Both the position numbers and the translations under genes were made by a program. DNA of 64,000 nucleotides from Moraxella sp035181385. GTDB lineage: Bacteria; Pseudomonadota; Gammaproteobacteria; Pseudomonadales; Moraxellaceae. The notes below the pieces were generated by a model. That model saw only the letters and a program-made list of their open reading frames with translations. It did no database searches and was not told where the DNA came from. Each line of letters opens with the position of its first letter. Position 1 is the first letter of the stretch. The stretch is from contig NZ_JAXCJK010000001.1 in assembly GCF_035181385.1 (NCBI RefSeq), positions 434,001-498,000 on the forward strand, written 5' to 3'. Below are positions 44,737 through 54,173 of the stretch, one piece after another.

Positions 44737-45711
44737 ATGACTCTGACCAAACCAACCAAGCCGATTGCCTTTACCTTTGGCGAGCCCATACCCATGAATG
44801 GGCGTGAGATTTTTGATTATGTGGAATGCTGGCACAATGGTCGCTGGTACGAACCACCCGTAAATTTGTATGGACTGTCCAAATCCTACAAATGCACACC
44901 GTATCTGTCTAGCGGTATTATTTTTAAACGCAATTTTTTGGCAAATCTGTTCATGCCCACCGCCAAACTCAGTCGCAAAGCCTTTGAGCAAATTGCCCTT
45001 GACTTTATTTGGTGTGGCAACGCCTACCTAGAAGAAATTCGCACCGTGCGTGGTGGTGTGCTACGCTATCAGCCAACCCTTGCCAAATACACCAGATGTG
45101 GCAAAGATGGGCGGTTTTTTATGCTGTATAGCGATGATTTGGGTTATCAAGAGCATGAGTTCACCAATCGCCTCTGCCACATCAAAGAGTGCGACATTGA
45201 CCAAGAAATCTATGGACAGCCTGAGTATTATGCCGCCTTGCAGTCTGCTTGGCTCAATGAGTCTGCTACCTTGTTTCGCCGAAAATACTACAACAACGGC
45301 TCACACGCAGGCTTTATCATGTATGTGAACGACCCAGCCAATGACCCCAATGACATTGACGCCCTTCGCCAAGCATTAAAAGACTCTAAAGGACCAGGTA
45401 ATTTTCGCAACCTATTTTTTTACTCTCCAAACGGCAAAAAAGACGGCGTTCAAATCATTCCTGTGTCAGAAATCGCCGCCAAAGATGACTTTGGCACCAT
45501 CAAGAATATCAGCCGTGATGATGTGCTATCTGCTTTGCGTATCCCACCACAACTGCTTGGCATCATACCGACCAACGCAGGTGGCTTTGGCTCAATTCGT
45601 GATGCGTCCGAGATGTTTTATCATAATGAAATCGTCCCACTACAAGCACGGCTTGAAGTCATCAACGAATGGGCAGGTGATGAGATTGTGCGATTTAAAG
45701 ACCATCAATGA
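44737..45711 (+). CDS. Q: Portal protein Q
   Basis: P2 gpQ family, 324 residues: FTFGEPIPMNGREIFDYVEC, then FIWCGNAYLEEIRTVRGGVL, YYNNGSHAGFIMYVNDPAND and PPQLLGIIPTNAGGFGSIRD. It forms the portal ring through which DNA enters. Start is ATG 44734 or 44737; AGGA at 44727-44730 fits either. A private late promoter replaces the P-Q operon of P2. Confidence 0.93.
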   Translation: MTLTKPTKPIAFTFGEPIPMNGREIFDYVECWHNGRWYEPPVNLYGLSKSYKCTPYLSSGIIFKRNFLANLFMPTAKLSRKAFEQIALDFIWCGNAYLEEIRTVRGGVLRYQPTLAKYTRCGKDGRFFMLYSDDLGYQEHEFTNRLCHIKECDIDQEIYGQPEYYAALQSAWLNESATLFRRKYYNNGSHAGFIMYVNDPANDPNDIDALRQALKDSKGPGNFRNLFFYSPNGKKDGVQIIPVSEIAAKDDFGTIKNISRDDVLSALRIPPQLLGIIPTNAGGFGSIRDASEMFYHNEIVPLQARLEVINEWAGDEIVRFKDHQ

Positions 45712-45721
45712 TACATTAGCA

Positions 45722-47023
45722 TCACAGTAAGCCTGCTGCATTTTTTAACACTCGATTCATCTCATCTTGCCAGTGTTTGCCATATTGTTGATAATATGCC
45801 ACAACATCAGTATCCAAAGACAGCTGAATGCTGGTTTTGGTGGCATCACTTGGCTGATGGGATAATAGGTGCTTATCAAATTGCGTCCCAGCAAACATAA
45901 AGGCATCGTGCCATTCTAGCCGCTCGGCTCGTTTTTTAAGATTCACATAGCGTTGCAAAGACTTCCACGAAGCGTGCAAAGTGATGGTTTGTAACTGGGG
46001 TATGGTGTAGCCATCTTCAGCATAACGAGTGGCGGCCTCATGCCTTAGGTCATGGAATTTTAAATCCTCTATTTGTAAGATTTTGCAGGCTCTTGCCCAA
46101 TATGATGAGACGGTCTGGGCATTTAAAGGCAACAAAAGCCCATCATCATAGCCAAGCATGAGCATTTTATTTCGCACCTGATCATCAAGCAACATCTCAA
46201 TCACCGCCAAAGCGTGCATCTCTAGATGGGCATACTTATGATTGCCCTTGGAGCCGTCTGGGTTTTTGACATCTCGGATTAGCCATTGATGATTAGCACG
46301 GTCAAAATCAACAAGACGCATACTCGTCAGCTCGCTTTGTCGCCGTCCTGTATAGATGGCTAGCCACATGATGAGGTGCATGGGTATGGTTTGGCGACCA
46401 CGCCGCCAATCTTGATAAAAAAAATTGGTCAATAATTGCAATTCATCAGCACTGGGCAGACGGTCTCGCTCAGGTGCCTTGGTAACAATCCGAGACTTTT
46501 TTAACCCAAAAATAGCCTGTTTTAGCTCCATCTGCACATGAGCGATTGGCTCATTCCACACCATCAGTGCGTGCGTCAGCACAGCAGAAATGTTCGTCAA
46601 ATCATGCAGTACCGTCGAAGGCGACACCCCATCTGTCATGTTCAGCACATCACCCCGCCGTCTGGACAACGCAAAATCAGCAAAATCTTGGCGAGTCAGC
46701 TGAGCAACCGTCTGCTTGCCGATATCATAGCCTGCGATGCGTCGCATATTGATGGCGTATTTGTCATTAAACTGTTCTTTGACTTCTTCAATATATCTGT
46801 TAATATATTGTGCCAGCGTCCGCCCTGTGGGCTTTTTGGTCAGCAAAATGCGTGGATCAACCTGTATTTGTGACTCAAGTTTTTTAATCCATTCTTTTGC
46901 CAGCATTTCTTTGCTAAAAGTTTTTGACTGGGAAAAAGTAGGACTGCCTTGGCGAGTGATGCGAACAGTGGCAAGATATTTAACTTGCCCTGATTTGGTT
47001 TTGCGTTTGGTGATGGTTCCCAT
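45722..47023 (-). CDS. int: Tyrosine integrase with BrnA-like tail
   Basis: A 433-residue site-specific recombinase for dusB. The N-terminal arm-binding part (MGTITKRKTKSGQVKYLATV) and a SAM-like core-binding domain precede the catalytic domain: Arg228 in TGRRQSEL, His324/Arg327 in HDLRH, His350 and Tyr359 in LQRYVNL. After residue 385 comes KTSIQLSLDTDVVAYYQQYG and WQDEMNRVLKNA, a BrnA-antitoxin-like RHH pattern not usual in integrases. ATG at 47023 follows GAGG; the longer frame covers the att arm region. Confidence 0.9.
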   Translation of the reverse strand: MGTITKRKTKSGQVKYLATVRITRQGSPTFSQSKTFSKEMLAKEWIKKLESQIQVDPRILLTKKPTGRTLAQYINRYIEEVKEQFNDKYAINMRRIAGYDIGKQTVAQLTRQDFADFALSRRRGDVLNMTDGVSPSTVLHDLTNISAVLTHALMVWNEPIAHVQMELKQAIFGLKKSRIVTKAPERDRLPSADELQLLTNFFYQDWRRGRQTIPMHLIMWLAIYTGRRQSELTSMRLVDFDRANHQWLIRDVKNPDGSKGNHKYAHLEMHALAVIEMLLDDQVRNKMLMLGYDDGLLLPLNAQTVSSYWARACKILQIEDLKFHDLRHEAATRYAEDGYTIPQLQTITLHASWKSLQRYVNLKKRAERLEWHDAFMFAGTQFDKHLLSHQPSDATKTSIQLSLDTDVVAYYQQYGKHWQDEMNRVLKNAAGLL

Positions 47024-47052
47024 AGATCCTCTGATTTGCAACAAATATCCAT

Positions 47053-47145
47053 TTACAACATTTTTTAAATCTGTTGTAAATATGCTGTAAATGATATTCC
47101 TAAATGTGCTAAAATATGCCAAAATATACCAAATTTTACAACCAA
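47053..47145. promoter_or_regulatory. Candidate integrase arm sites
   Basis: TTTACAAC-type sites: ATTTACAACA (about 47052), TGTTGTAAAT (about 47074), CTGTAAAT (about 47087) and TTTACAACC (about 47135). They lie between int and attR and could be arm-type or autoregulatory sites. They share the half-site of the late dyad, so cross-talk is possible. Confidence 0.45.
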
Positions 47146-47204
47146 TGACAACCATCAGACCCACCATCAACAACTAAAAATACTTTAAAATACCCTATTA
47201 CACT

Positions 47205-47328
47205 CCCCACAAAAAAACAAACAAACTCAATAAAATCATCTACTTATGAACAATCACCCCCTACTCACCTCCCTTACCATCGGCAACCAAACCATACAAA
47301 ATCGCCTTATTATTGCCCCTATGGCTGG
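47205..47328 (+). repeat. attR, right copy of 124-bp att repeat
   Basis: Partner of attL (offset 43975). It supplies the start codon and first 28 codons of dusB; the upstream flank is phage DNA. Confidence 0.92.
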
Positions 47329-48238
47329 CGTCACCGACAATCCTTTTCGTAGGCTGTGCAAGTCCTTTGGTGCAGGTCATGCAGTGAGCGAGATGATCAT
47401 CGCTGATACTGCATTATACGCTCGTAAAAAATCATTATATCGTGCCAACTTTGATGGTGAAATCGCTCCCATTTGCGCACAAATTGCAGGGGCAGAACCT
47501 GATAAATTAGCCGAGGCAGCTCGTTTTCAGGTGGCTAATGGTGCTCAGATTGTTGATATCAACATGGGTTGCCCTGCAAAAAAAGTCTGCAAAAAATTAG
47601 CAGGCTCAGCATTATTACAAGATGAACAGCTGGTCAAAAAACTTTTAGAAGCCACCATTGATGCTGTTGATGTACCAGTTACTCTAAAAACAAGGCTTGG
47701 CTTTGCAAATGGCCAAGAAAACATCTTGAAAATTGCTGAAATTGCTGAAAGTGCAGGCATTGCTGCTATTGCCATTCACGGTCGCACTCGAGAGGATTTT
47801 TATACAGGGCAAGCTCGCTACGACTTGATACAACAGGTCAAACAAATGGTAAAAATCCCCATTATTGTCAATGGCGACATTGATAGCCCTCAAAAAGCCA
47901 AAGCCATTTTTGAGGCAACAGGTGTTGATGCGGTGATGATTGGTCGTGGTGCCCAAGGCAAACCCTGGATATTTCGAGACATTCATCACTATTTAAATAC
48001 TGGCAAACTGCCAGACGCTCCAAATATTGACGAACTTCGTCAGATTGTACTGACTCATCTTGAAGAGCTGTATCAATTTTATGGTGAATATTCAGGCTGT
48101 CGTATCGCACGCAAGCACATCGCATGGTATACAGGAGGTCTGCCCAATTCTAATGCCTTTCGTGAGGCGATGTATCAAGAAGAAAGTACCGCTGGTCAAT
48201 TTAGGGTGGTTGAACGATTTTTACGATCATCATCTTAG
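47246..48238 (+). CDS. dusB: tRNA-dihydrouridine synthase B
   Basis: A 330-residue flavoenzyme that reduces uridine to dihydrouridine in the tRNA D-loop. LIIAPMAGVTDNPFRRLC, INMGCPAKKVCKKLAGSALL (catalytic Cys in MGCPAKK), IHGRTRE and MIGRGAQGKPWIF are typical of DusB rather than DusA. The first 28 codons and the upstream region come from the phage attachment arm, so expression may depend on a phage-borne promoter. It is followed by recD on the opposite strand; the fis gene that follows dusB in enterics is absent. Confidence 0.93.
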   Translation: MNNHPLLTSLTIGNQTIQNRLIIAPMAGVTDNPFRRLCKSFGAGHAVSEMIIADTALYARKKSLYRANFDGEIAPICAQIAGAEPDKLAEAARFQVANGAQIVDINMGCPAKKVCKKLAGSALLQDEQLVKKLLEATIDAVDVPVTLKTRLGFANGQENILKIAEIAESAGIAAIAIHGRTREDFYTGQARYDLIQQVKQMVKIPIIVNGDIDSPQKAKAIFEATGVDAVMIGRGAQGKPWIFRDIHHYLNTGKLPDAPNIDELRQIVLTHLEELYQFYGEYSGCRIARKHIAWYTGGLPNSNAFREAMYQEESTAGQFRVVERFLRSSS

Positions 48239-48249
48239 TATGGCAAAAA

Positions 48250-50247
48250 TCACAACAACCCAAGCCCAGTGGTTCGCACTGTTGGTGTAGTTACGGCAAG
48301 CTGTAAACCATTTGATGTGGCAAAAATATCCACTTTTTTCTTAGCACGAGTAACCGCTGTATAGATCAGCTCCTTGGACAGCAAGCGAGTATTGGTATCA
48401 TCAAACACCACCGCAACCCTTTCAAATTCCGAGCCTTGCGATTTATGCACCGTCATGGCATAAGCAGTCGCCACCGTATCACCACCAAGCATGGCAACCG
48501 AAACTTTTCTTAAAACATCACCATCAAAATAAACCACCAACTCTCCATCGTCACGCAGGCACACGCCCACATCACCGTTAAACAATCCCAAGTCATAGCG
48601 ATTGGTTTGTACCATCACCACCCTTCCATGATACCACTGCGATGCAGTCAATCCCATTTTAAGGTATTGTCTATGGTATTTTGCAAGAAAATCATTAATT
48701 TTTATATCACCAGCCATACCCGAATGAGAGGCGGTCAAAATACGGTATTTATTTAGGCTTTCAATCAATTCTTTGATCAAAACCTGCTTTTTTTCATCAG
48801 AATGGCCATCAAAATAAGATAACAGACTCTTGGTGTGTTGAAAGTAGCTTTCATAACCTTTTGATAACTCATTGTAATAATTAGTATTTTTTAAAATATT
48901 GATGAAATTCAAATCATCATAATAACTAACTAACGCTTGTACGCTTTGCAACTCATCTAAAACATCATCAGTCTTGTTAATCAGCTTTGCCAATTTTCCT
49001 ACAGCCGAATCAGCATCAAAACGCCTTGACTCCACAAGATGAACACGATGAGCATACAAAGCAGGTATAAGGCACAAATCTGCCAACACCGCCCCAGCTT
49101 CCACCGCTGCAAGCTGATGTGCATCTCCTAATAAAATTAACCTTGCCCCAATTTTAACCGCTGATAATAAATGGCAAGACAGCTCTGCCCCCAACATGGA
49201 GGCTTCATCAATAATAATCACATCATGTGGTAGTGGATTTTTTTCATGATATCTTGGCACACCATGTTGACCAATGCCAAGCAGTCTATGGATGGTCTTA
49301 GGCTCTGGCAGACTGATTTTGACAGCATTTTTTTGCAGTGTATTTTGTAGCGATTCACTCATACGCTGTGCTGCTTTTCCTGTAGGGGCTGATAACGCCA
49401 AATCAATGTTAGGATTTTGCCCAATCAATGCCAGTACGATTTGTGCCACTGTAAAAGTCTTACCTGTTCCAGGTCCGCCTGTGATGATGGCAAATGGTTT
49501 TTGACTGACCATCTCAACCGCTTGTTTTTGTTCAATGTTCAACTCATCAGACAAATCAGTCAGACCAAATGGTGCAATATCCGCCCCACAAATCCTCTCA
49601 ATATGTCTCATTGCTATTTGCTCAGCATGATAGGCACGGTTTGACCATATATAAAGTGCTTCATTGCTATTTTTAAAGACAATCGGCGTGCCAACTTGGA
49701 CGGTCTGATGATGGGCAAAAAGATGGCTAGACTGCAAAAACTTTACCAGCTCACCCATGTCATTATTTAAGACAAACTTAATAAAATAATATACTCTAAG
49801 TAAGTGTAGTAAAATATCACCAAGCTCATTTTTGCCGATAGACTGCCTGCTTGTGCCAGCAACATCTTGTATGGCAAGATGAAAATCGCTAAGATACTGA
49901 TTGATCAGATTTTTAAGGGCTGTCTGATCACTGGCATTTTCATCAATATGCCTGAATATGACATCAAAATCCAGCAAAAATTGCTCATTTTTACTGTATG
50001 ATGACAGATATTCTTGAATGGGCAAAAGTAAATTTTGCCAGCCATCGGCTTGATTTTTTGACAAAATCATCACTGTATGCCCCTCTGATAAGGACAGCAT
50101 ACTTGCCAAACTCACCACATAAAATAGACTTTGTTCATACTTGCCCAAAGCAAAGTTGGTACTGAGCATTTTTTTATTACCATACCAGCTGGCATTTTCA
50201 AGAATGCGTGTGGTCAAATAGCGGTCAATTACGGTTGTATTCATCAT
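48250..50247 (-). CDS. recD: Exodeoxyribonuclease V subunit RecD
   Basis: The 665-residue 5'-3' helicase of RecBCD. Walker A GGPGTGKTFTV, DEASMLGAELSCHLL, LGDAHQLAAVEAGAVLADL and a C-terminal UvrD-like AYAMTVHKSQGSEFERV motif. It ends 12 bases from the dusB stop. Cotranscribed with recB and recC. Confidence 0.94.
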   Translation of the reverse strand: MMNTTVIDRYLTTRILENASWYGNKKMLSTNFALGKYEQSLFYVVSLASMLSLSEGHTVMILSKNQADGWQNLLLPIQEYLSSYSKNEQFLLDFDVIFRHIDENASDQTALKNLINQYLSDFHLAIQDVAGTSRQSIGKNELGDILLHLLRVYYFIKFVLNNDMGELVKFLQSSHLFAHHQTVQVGTPIVFKNSNEALYIWSNRAYHAEQIAMRHIERICGADIAPFGLTDLSDELNIEQKQAVEMVSQKPFAIITGGPGTGKTFTVAQIVLALIGQNPNIDLALSAPTGKAAQRMSESLQNTLQKNAVKISLPEPKTIHRLLGIGQHGVPRYHEKNPLPHDVIIIDEASMLGAELSCHLLSAVKIGARLILLGDAHQLAAVEAGAVLADLCLIPALYAHRVHLVESRRFDADSAVGKLAKLINKTDDVLDELQSVQALVSYYDDLNFINILKNTNYYNELSKGYESYFQHTKSLLSYFDGHSDEKKQVLIKELIESLNKYRILTASHSGMAGDIKINDFLAKYHRQYLKMGLTASQWYHGRVVMVQTNRYDLGLFNGDVGVCLRDDGELVVYFDGDVLRKVSVAMLGGDTVATAYAMTVHKSQGSEFERVAVVFDDTNTRLLSKELIYTAVTRAKKKVDIFATSNGLQLAVTTPTVRTTGLGLL

Positions 50248-50260
50248 AATATTTTAAAGT

Positions 50261-53200
50261 TTAGTTAAACAATTTATCCAAATTTAACACCAGCTCAACA
50301 GGCACATTCCACACCAGTCGCCCAAGTGCCTCATCATCACAGACACCACGCAAAAACAAATATTCCACCGAACCCAAATACTTATCCTCATTGCCTATAT
50401 AGTTGCTGATACGAATTTTTAGTAGGCGGTGCAATGCCACTTGATAGATTGCAGCTTGTAGCCAATAACCCGCCTTATCCATCGCCTCGTTCATGGCTGC
50501 TAAATGATAGTCTTTTGGCGAATTTCCTAAAAAATTTGATTTATAATCAAGCACATAAAACTTACCATCTTTTTCATACATCAAATCAATTTCACCTTTT
50601 AGGTAACGATACAATGGTCTGTGATTGCCATCTTTGGTGAGCTGTATTGGTCGGTCGCTGTATCTTTTAAATACAACATTAAGTTCATTGATGCCAAAAT
50701 GCTGTTTTAGACCCAGTACAAAACTCATTTCACGAACACTATTGTTGGCATTAAGACTCACCAAATTTGTTTTAGACGCATAAAACGGTGCATGAATAAC
50801 ATCATTTAGCCACAAAACAAGCCGATGATGCAAGGTGGTCTCATCATCAATCAATACATCATGGTTACGCAGTTTTTGAGCATTTTGACTCATATTTTGA
50901 CTCATATAGTCAGTTAAGCCCAAATAGCGTGCCACTTCATCTATCGTTTTGCTTATCGCTTTTAGACGCTCAATTGGTTCGCCTTGTGTGTTTACTTTTT
51001 GTAGCACTTGATGCAAAAAGTCGCCTGCAATCACACCACGCATGAAAACGCTACGAATATCATCATCTGCTGTTATCATCTCATCATCTGTTACCACAAC
51101 CGCCACCTCATCATGGTCAGGTTGACCAATCAAAGACTTGGTTTTTTTATCAAGCTGACTGACAAGGGCCGTAAAGCTGGTCTGATACACCCCAAAAAAC
51201 TGCGTAGTAGGCATGGTCTGTTGCCAATGGTGATAAGGAATCTTATGCAAATCCACATCACCTGAGCAATACGGTGTTTTGATGAAATCATCAGCATCTA
51301 GATTCAGCCAGTCCATCTTTGCTTGCATTCTGATGGGCAAAGACAGCTTTTCATCATTTGCCTCACACCATAAAAATAGTGGTCGCAAATCAAGCTGTCT
51401 TTTTGATGACAAGTCCTCAGCCACAATAAATAGTTGCTCAGATGCACGAGTCAAAGCCACATAGCCCAAGCGTTTTTTTTCATCAAGGCTTTCTTTTTGG
51501 TCTTGCTCTTGATAATAATTTGGCTGGCCTATCTTATGTGGTGTGGGCGAAATGCGTCTTTCAAATCGCTCATTGCTATACGGATAGAACATCGTATTAT
51601 TTGCTCGCACCGCCTTGTCCAATTCAAGCACATAAACAATAGGAAATTCAAGCCCCTTTGATGCGTGCATGGTCATTAAGCTGATGCCAGATTCACTCGG
51701 CAGGGTCATCCTTTTATATTCATCAGCGACATCTCCACCCAATCTTGCTTGCATTTTGTACCAGTCAATAAATGCCAACATTTGCAGATGCTCCTGCCCA
51801 CCAACAATCTCTAAAATCTGGCAAATATCTGCCAAATACCGCTCACCAAACTTGGCAATATCCAGCCACAACGAATGATCATGCGGATAAAAAGGATGGG
51901 TAGATAAGGCAAAATTTAAAGCATTAACGACACCAAAATGTCGCCATTTTTCAAAAACCTTATTAAGATAAATCAATAAATTAGATTTTAACTGCACATC
52001 TGTTTTGTCATTGTCATGCACACCCAAAATCATCATCGCCTCATCAAGACTTTGTCCAAAAAGTGATGATGTCAAAAGCCTGCCTAATTTTTCAACATTA
52101 CCCATATCCATACACGCCATTAACAAAGCATGAATATCCTGCCCTGCCTGTGTTTCAAACACATTGATTTCACGAGCAGCGATAGATGGAATGTTGAGCA
52201 TATCTAAATAAGATTTGATGCCAGTCAGGCTATCGTGCCGAGCGGTTAATATTGCAATGTCGCTAGGTCGTATGGCACGCCTGCCATCTGGTGTCTGTAT
52301 GGTATGGCCGCCTTGTAACACACTGTTAATGTGCCAAGCGGTCAATTGGAGTAGGTTATGCTCGCTGTCTTTTGCCAAATGCAGCATGGCAAAAGGCAAA
52401 TGACCCAAATAGCTAGGCAGCGTTTGATCGGACGATTGCCAAGACAAATTTTGCGTTTGATGATGAGCGGTGATTTGCTGATAAAAAATCCCATCGCCCA
52501 AGTTAGCATGCTGATTATCTTGTCCACCAGAAAACCAAGCATTAAGGGCATCAATCAGGGTTTTATTGGAACGGCGATTGACAGTCAGTGTTAAGTGTTG
52601 CTTAATCATGGGTTTTTGGTTTTGGCTGTCTTTGCCAATATTTTTCATGCGATTATAATTGGCAACATCACCCCCACGAAAACGATAAATCGCTTGTTTA
52701 GGATCGCCAACAAATAGTACAAAACCATAAGATGACTTGCCATCATTTTGCCTGTCCGTTTTTTCTGACTGTTTTTTTATGTCGGACAGATAAATCTGTC
52801 TTATCAGCTCAACTTGTGCCCCATTGACATCTTGCGACTCATCAATCAGTGCCACAGGGTAGCGATGGCGAATGTGGCGCGCCAGATTTGGACTTGCTTT
52901 TAACGCCTGATTAAGCCTATTCATTTGAATGGTAAAAGTGGTCTTGTGCTGATTTTCTAGCCAAACAGGCGTTTTGGCCTGCACCTCTAGGGCAATTTGG
53001 CGATATAAATAGGCACGATAATGATTTTGTATGTCATTGATTTGATGATAAATCTCTGACAATTTTGTCAAATCATGCTCAATAAAAGCCATTAAATTTT
53101 TCTTAACACTCTCGTCATACCCCTTATTAAAAACATTGTCTTTATCTATAACACTGGCGATACCATCTAGCCATTTGATATGGTGTTTTGCAAGATGATG

Positions 53201-54154
53201 TATGAAATTGACACCAAAATTTTTCATCAAATCACAAATTTCAAACAAATAATGCCAATGGTTTAGTAAGGCATTTCTACCATTTATTTTGTTTTTTGTG
53301 CGATAATCTTTATCTTTAAATGCGTCAAATTGCAAAAAGTCTGCCTGCAAAAATTCATCTATTTGTTTTTGTAAATCAATAAGATACGCATCATCAATAT
53401 TAATAGACTCATCAATCGGCGAACCAAAAAATTGCATGGTCAAATTGACCGAATGATAAGCTTTATCCAAATCACTAAAAATATCACTATGACGAATGAC
53501 TTCATATAGGCGTGGCTCGTGCATCATGATACGAGCGTGCTCTTGACGCAAAGCATCATGAATGATGGCAGTTGTGATGTCGGCACTGTCATAAAGAATA
53601 TCAGCTTTGGGACGATGTCCTATTTCAGCAGAAAATTCTTTGAGCCATTTTTGAGCAAGGCTATCAAGCGTCCCTACAAACAATTTATCTAGCGTGGCAA
53701 GCAATAGCCCTACTCGGCGTATCGCATCATCAAAAACTTTTGCATCTTGACTTAATAAATGGTTCATCAAATGCACATTGATGGGGTCGTCTGCACCCTC
53801 GATATGAGCACAAATCGCCACAGACACCAGTTCATTAACTCGTTCATGAATGCTCAAATCATCAACAAACCAATGAGAATATGCAAGTTGCCTTGACTTT
53901 ACCCAAGTCAGATACCGATAAAATACCGATAAGCGTTCTTGGATACGCTCTTGCATTTCAGCGGCAGCAGCACGAGTAAAAGTCGTGGCAATGATACGCT
54001 CTGGGGCATATCTTTGCTCAACAAGCAGGCGTAAAATAATGCCTGTAAGCGTCCAAGTTTTGCCCGTACCAGCAGATGCTTCGATCAAATACACCCCTTT
54101 TAGAGTACAAGCAATGGCAGGTGGCAGGTCGGTGGTGGTTGTGTTTGTTGTCAT
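50261..54154 (-). CDS. recB: Exodeoxyribonuclease V subunit RecB
   Basis: A 1297-residue helicase-nuclease, the 3'-5' motor of RecBCD and source of its nuclease. Walker A SAGTGKTWTLTG near the N terminus, DESQDVNGAQVELI (Walker B), MHASKGLEFPIVYVLEL, and the C-terminal nuclease motif GEIDLMYEKDGKFYVLDYKS. I chose ATG at 54154, which gives the usual short lead before the Walker A; the longer frame would overlap recC. Confidence 0.94.
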   Translation of the reverse strand: MTTNTTTTDLPPAIACTLKGVYLIEASAGTGKTWTLTGIILRLLVEQRYAPERIIATTFTRAAAAEMQERIQERLSVFYRYLTWVKSRQLAYSHWFVDDLSIHERVNELVSVAICAHIEGADDPINVHLMNHLLSQDAKVFDDAIRRVGLLLATLDKLFVGTLDSLAQKWLKEFSAEIGHRPKADILYDSADITTAIIHDALRQEHARIMMHEPRLYEVIRHSDIFSDLDKAYHSVNLTMQFFGSPIDESINIDDAYLIDLQKQIDEFLQADFLQFDAFKDKDYRTKNKINGRNALLNHWHYLFEICDLMKNFGVNFIHHLAKHHIKWLDGIASVIDKDNVFNKGYDESVKKNLMAFIEHDLTKLSEIYHQINDIQNHYRAYLYRQIALEVQAKTPVWLENQHKTTFTIQMNRLNQALKASPNLARHIRHRYPVALIDESQDVNGAQVELIRQIYLSDIKKQSEKTDRQNDGKSSYGFVLFVGDPKQAIYRFRGGDVANYNRMKNIGKDSQNQKPMIKQHLTLTVNRRSNKTLIDALNAWFSGGQDNQHANLGDGIFYQQITAHHQTQNLSWQSSDQTLPSYLGHLPFAMLHLAKDSEHNLLQLTAWHINSVLQGGHTIQTPDGRRAIRPSDIAILTARHDSLTGIKSYLDMLNIPSIAAREINVFETQAGQDIHALLMACMDMGNVEKLGRLLTSSLFGQSLDEAMMILGVHDNDKTDVQLKSNLLIYLNKVFEKWRHFGVVNALNFALSTHPFYPHDHSLWLDIAKFGERYLADICQILEIVGGQEHLQMLAFIDWYKMQARLGGDVADEYKRMTLPSESGISLMTMHASKGLEFPIVYVLELDKAVRANNTMFYPYSNERFERRISPTPHKIGQPNYYQEQDQKESLDEKKRLGYVALTRASEQLFIVAEDLSSKRQLDLRPLFLWCEANDEKLSLPIRMQAKMDWLNLDADDFIKTPYCSGDVDLHKIPYHHWQQTMPTTQFFGVYQTSFTALVSQLDKKTKSLIGQPDHDEVAVVVTDDEMITADDDIRSVFMRGVIAGDFLHQVLQKVNTQGEPIERLKAISKTIDEVARYLGLTDYMSQNMSQNAQKLRNHDVLIDDETTLHHRLVLWLNDVIHAPFYASKTNLVSLNANNSVREMSFVLGLKQHFGINELNVVFKRYSDRPIQLTKDGNHRPLYRYLKGEIDLMYEKDGKFYVLDYKSNFLGNSPKDYHLAAMNEAMDKAGYWLQAAIYQVALHRLLKIRISNYIGNEDKYLGSVEYLFLRGVCDDEALGRLVWNVPVELVLNLDKLFN

Positions 54155-54173
54155 GTCAGTCTTTTTATGTTGA

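Larger units (their letters stand above)
3230..47328. mobile_element. P2-like prophage integrated in dusB
   Basis: Bounded by a 124-bp direct repeat (attL and attR), with a tyrosine integrase next to attR. It holds a complete P2-type set: D, U, T, E/E', FII, FI, V, W, J, I, H, tail-fibre assembly, lysis genes, S, R, X, L, M, N, O, P and Q. The early module (S24 repressor, YdaS-like Cro, DUF1376 replication protein) is lambda-like, not P2-like. Three accessory islands interrupt the plan. All virion genes look intact except for normal programmed frameshifting in E, so the element may be inducible. A cos site was not identified. Confidence 0.93.
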
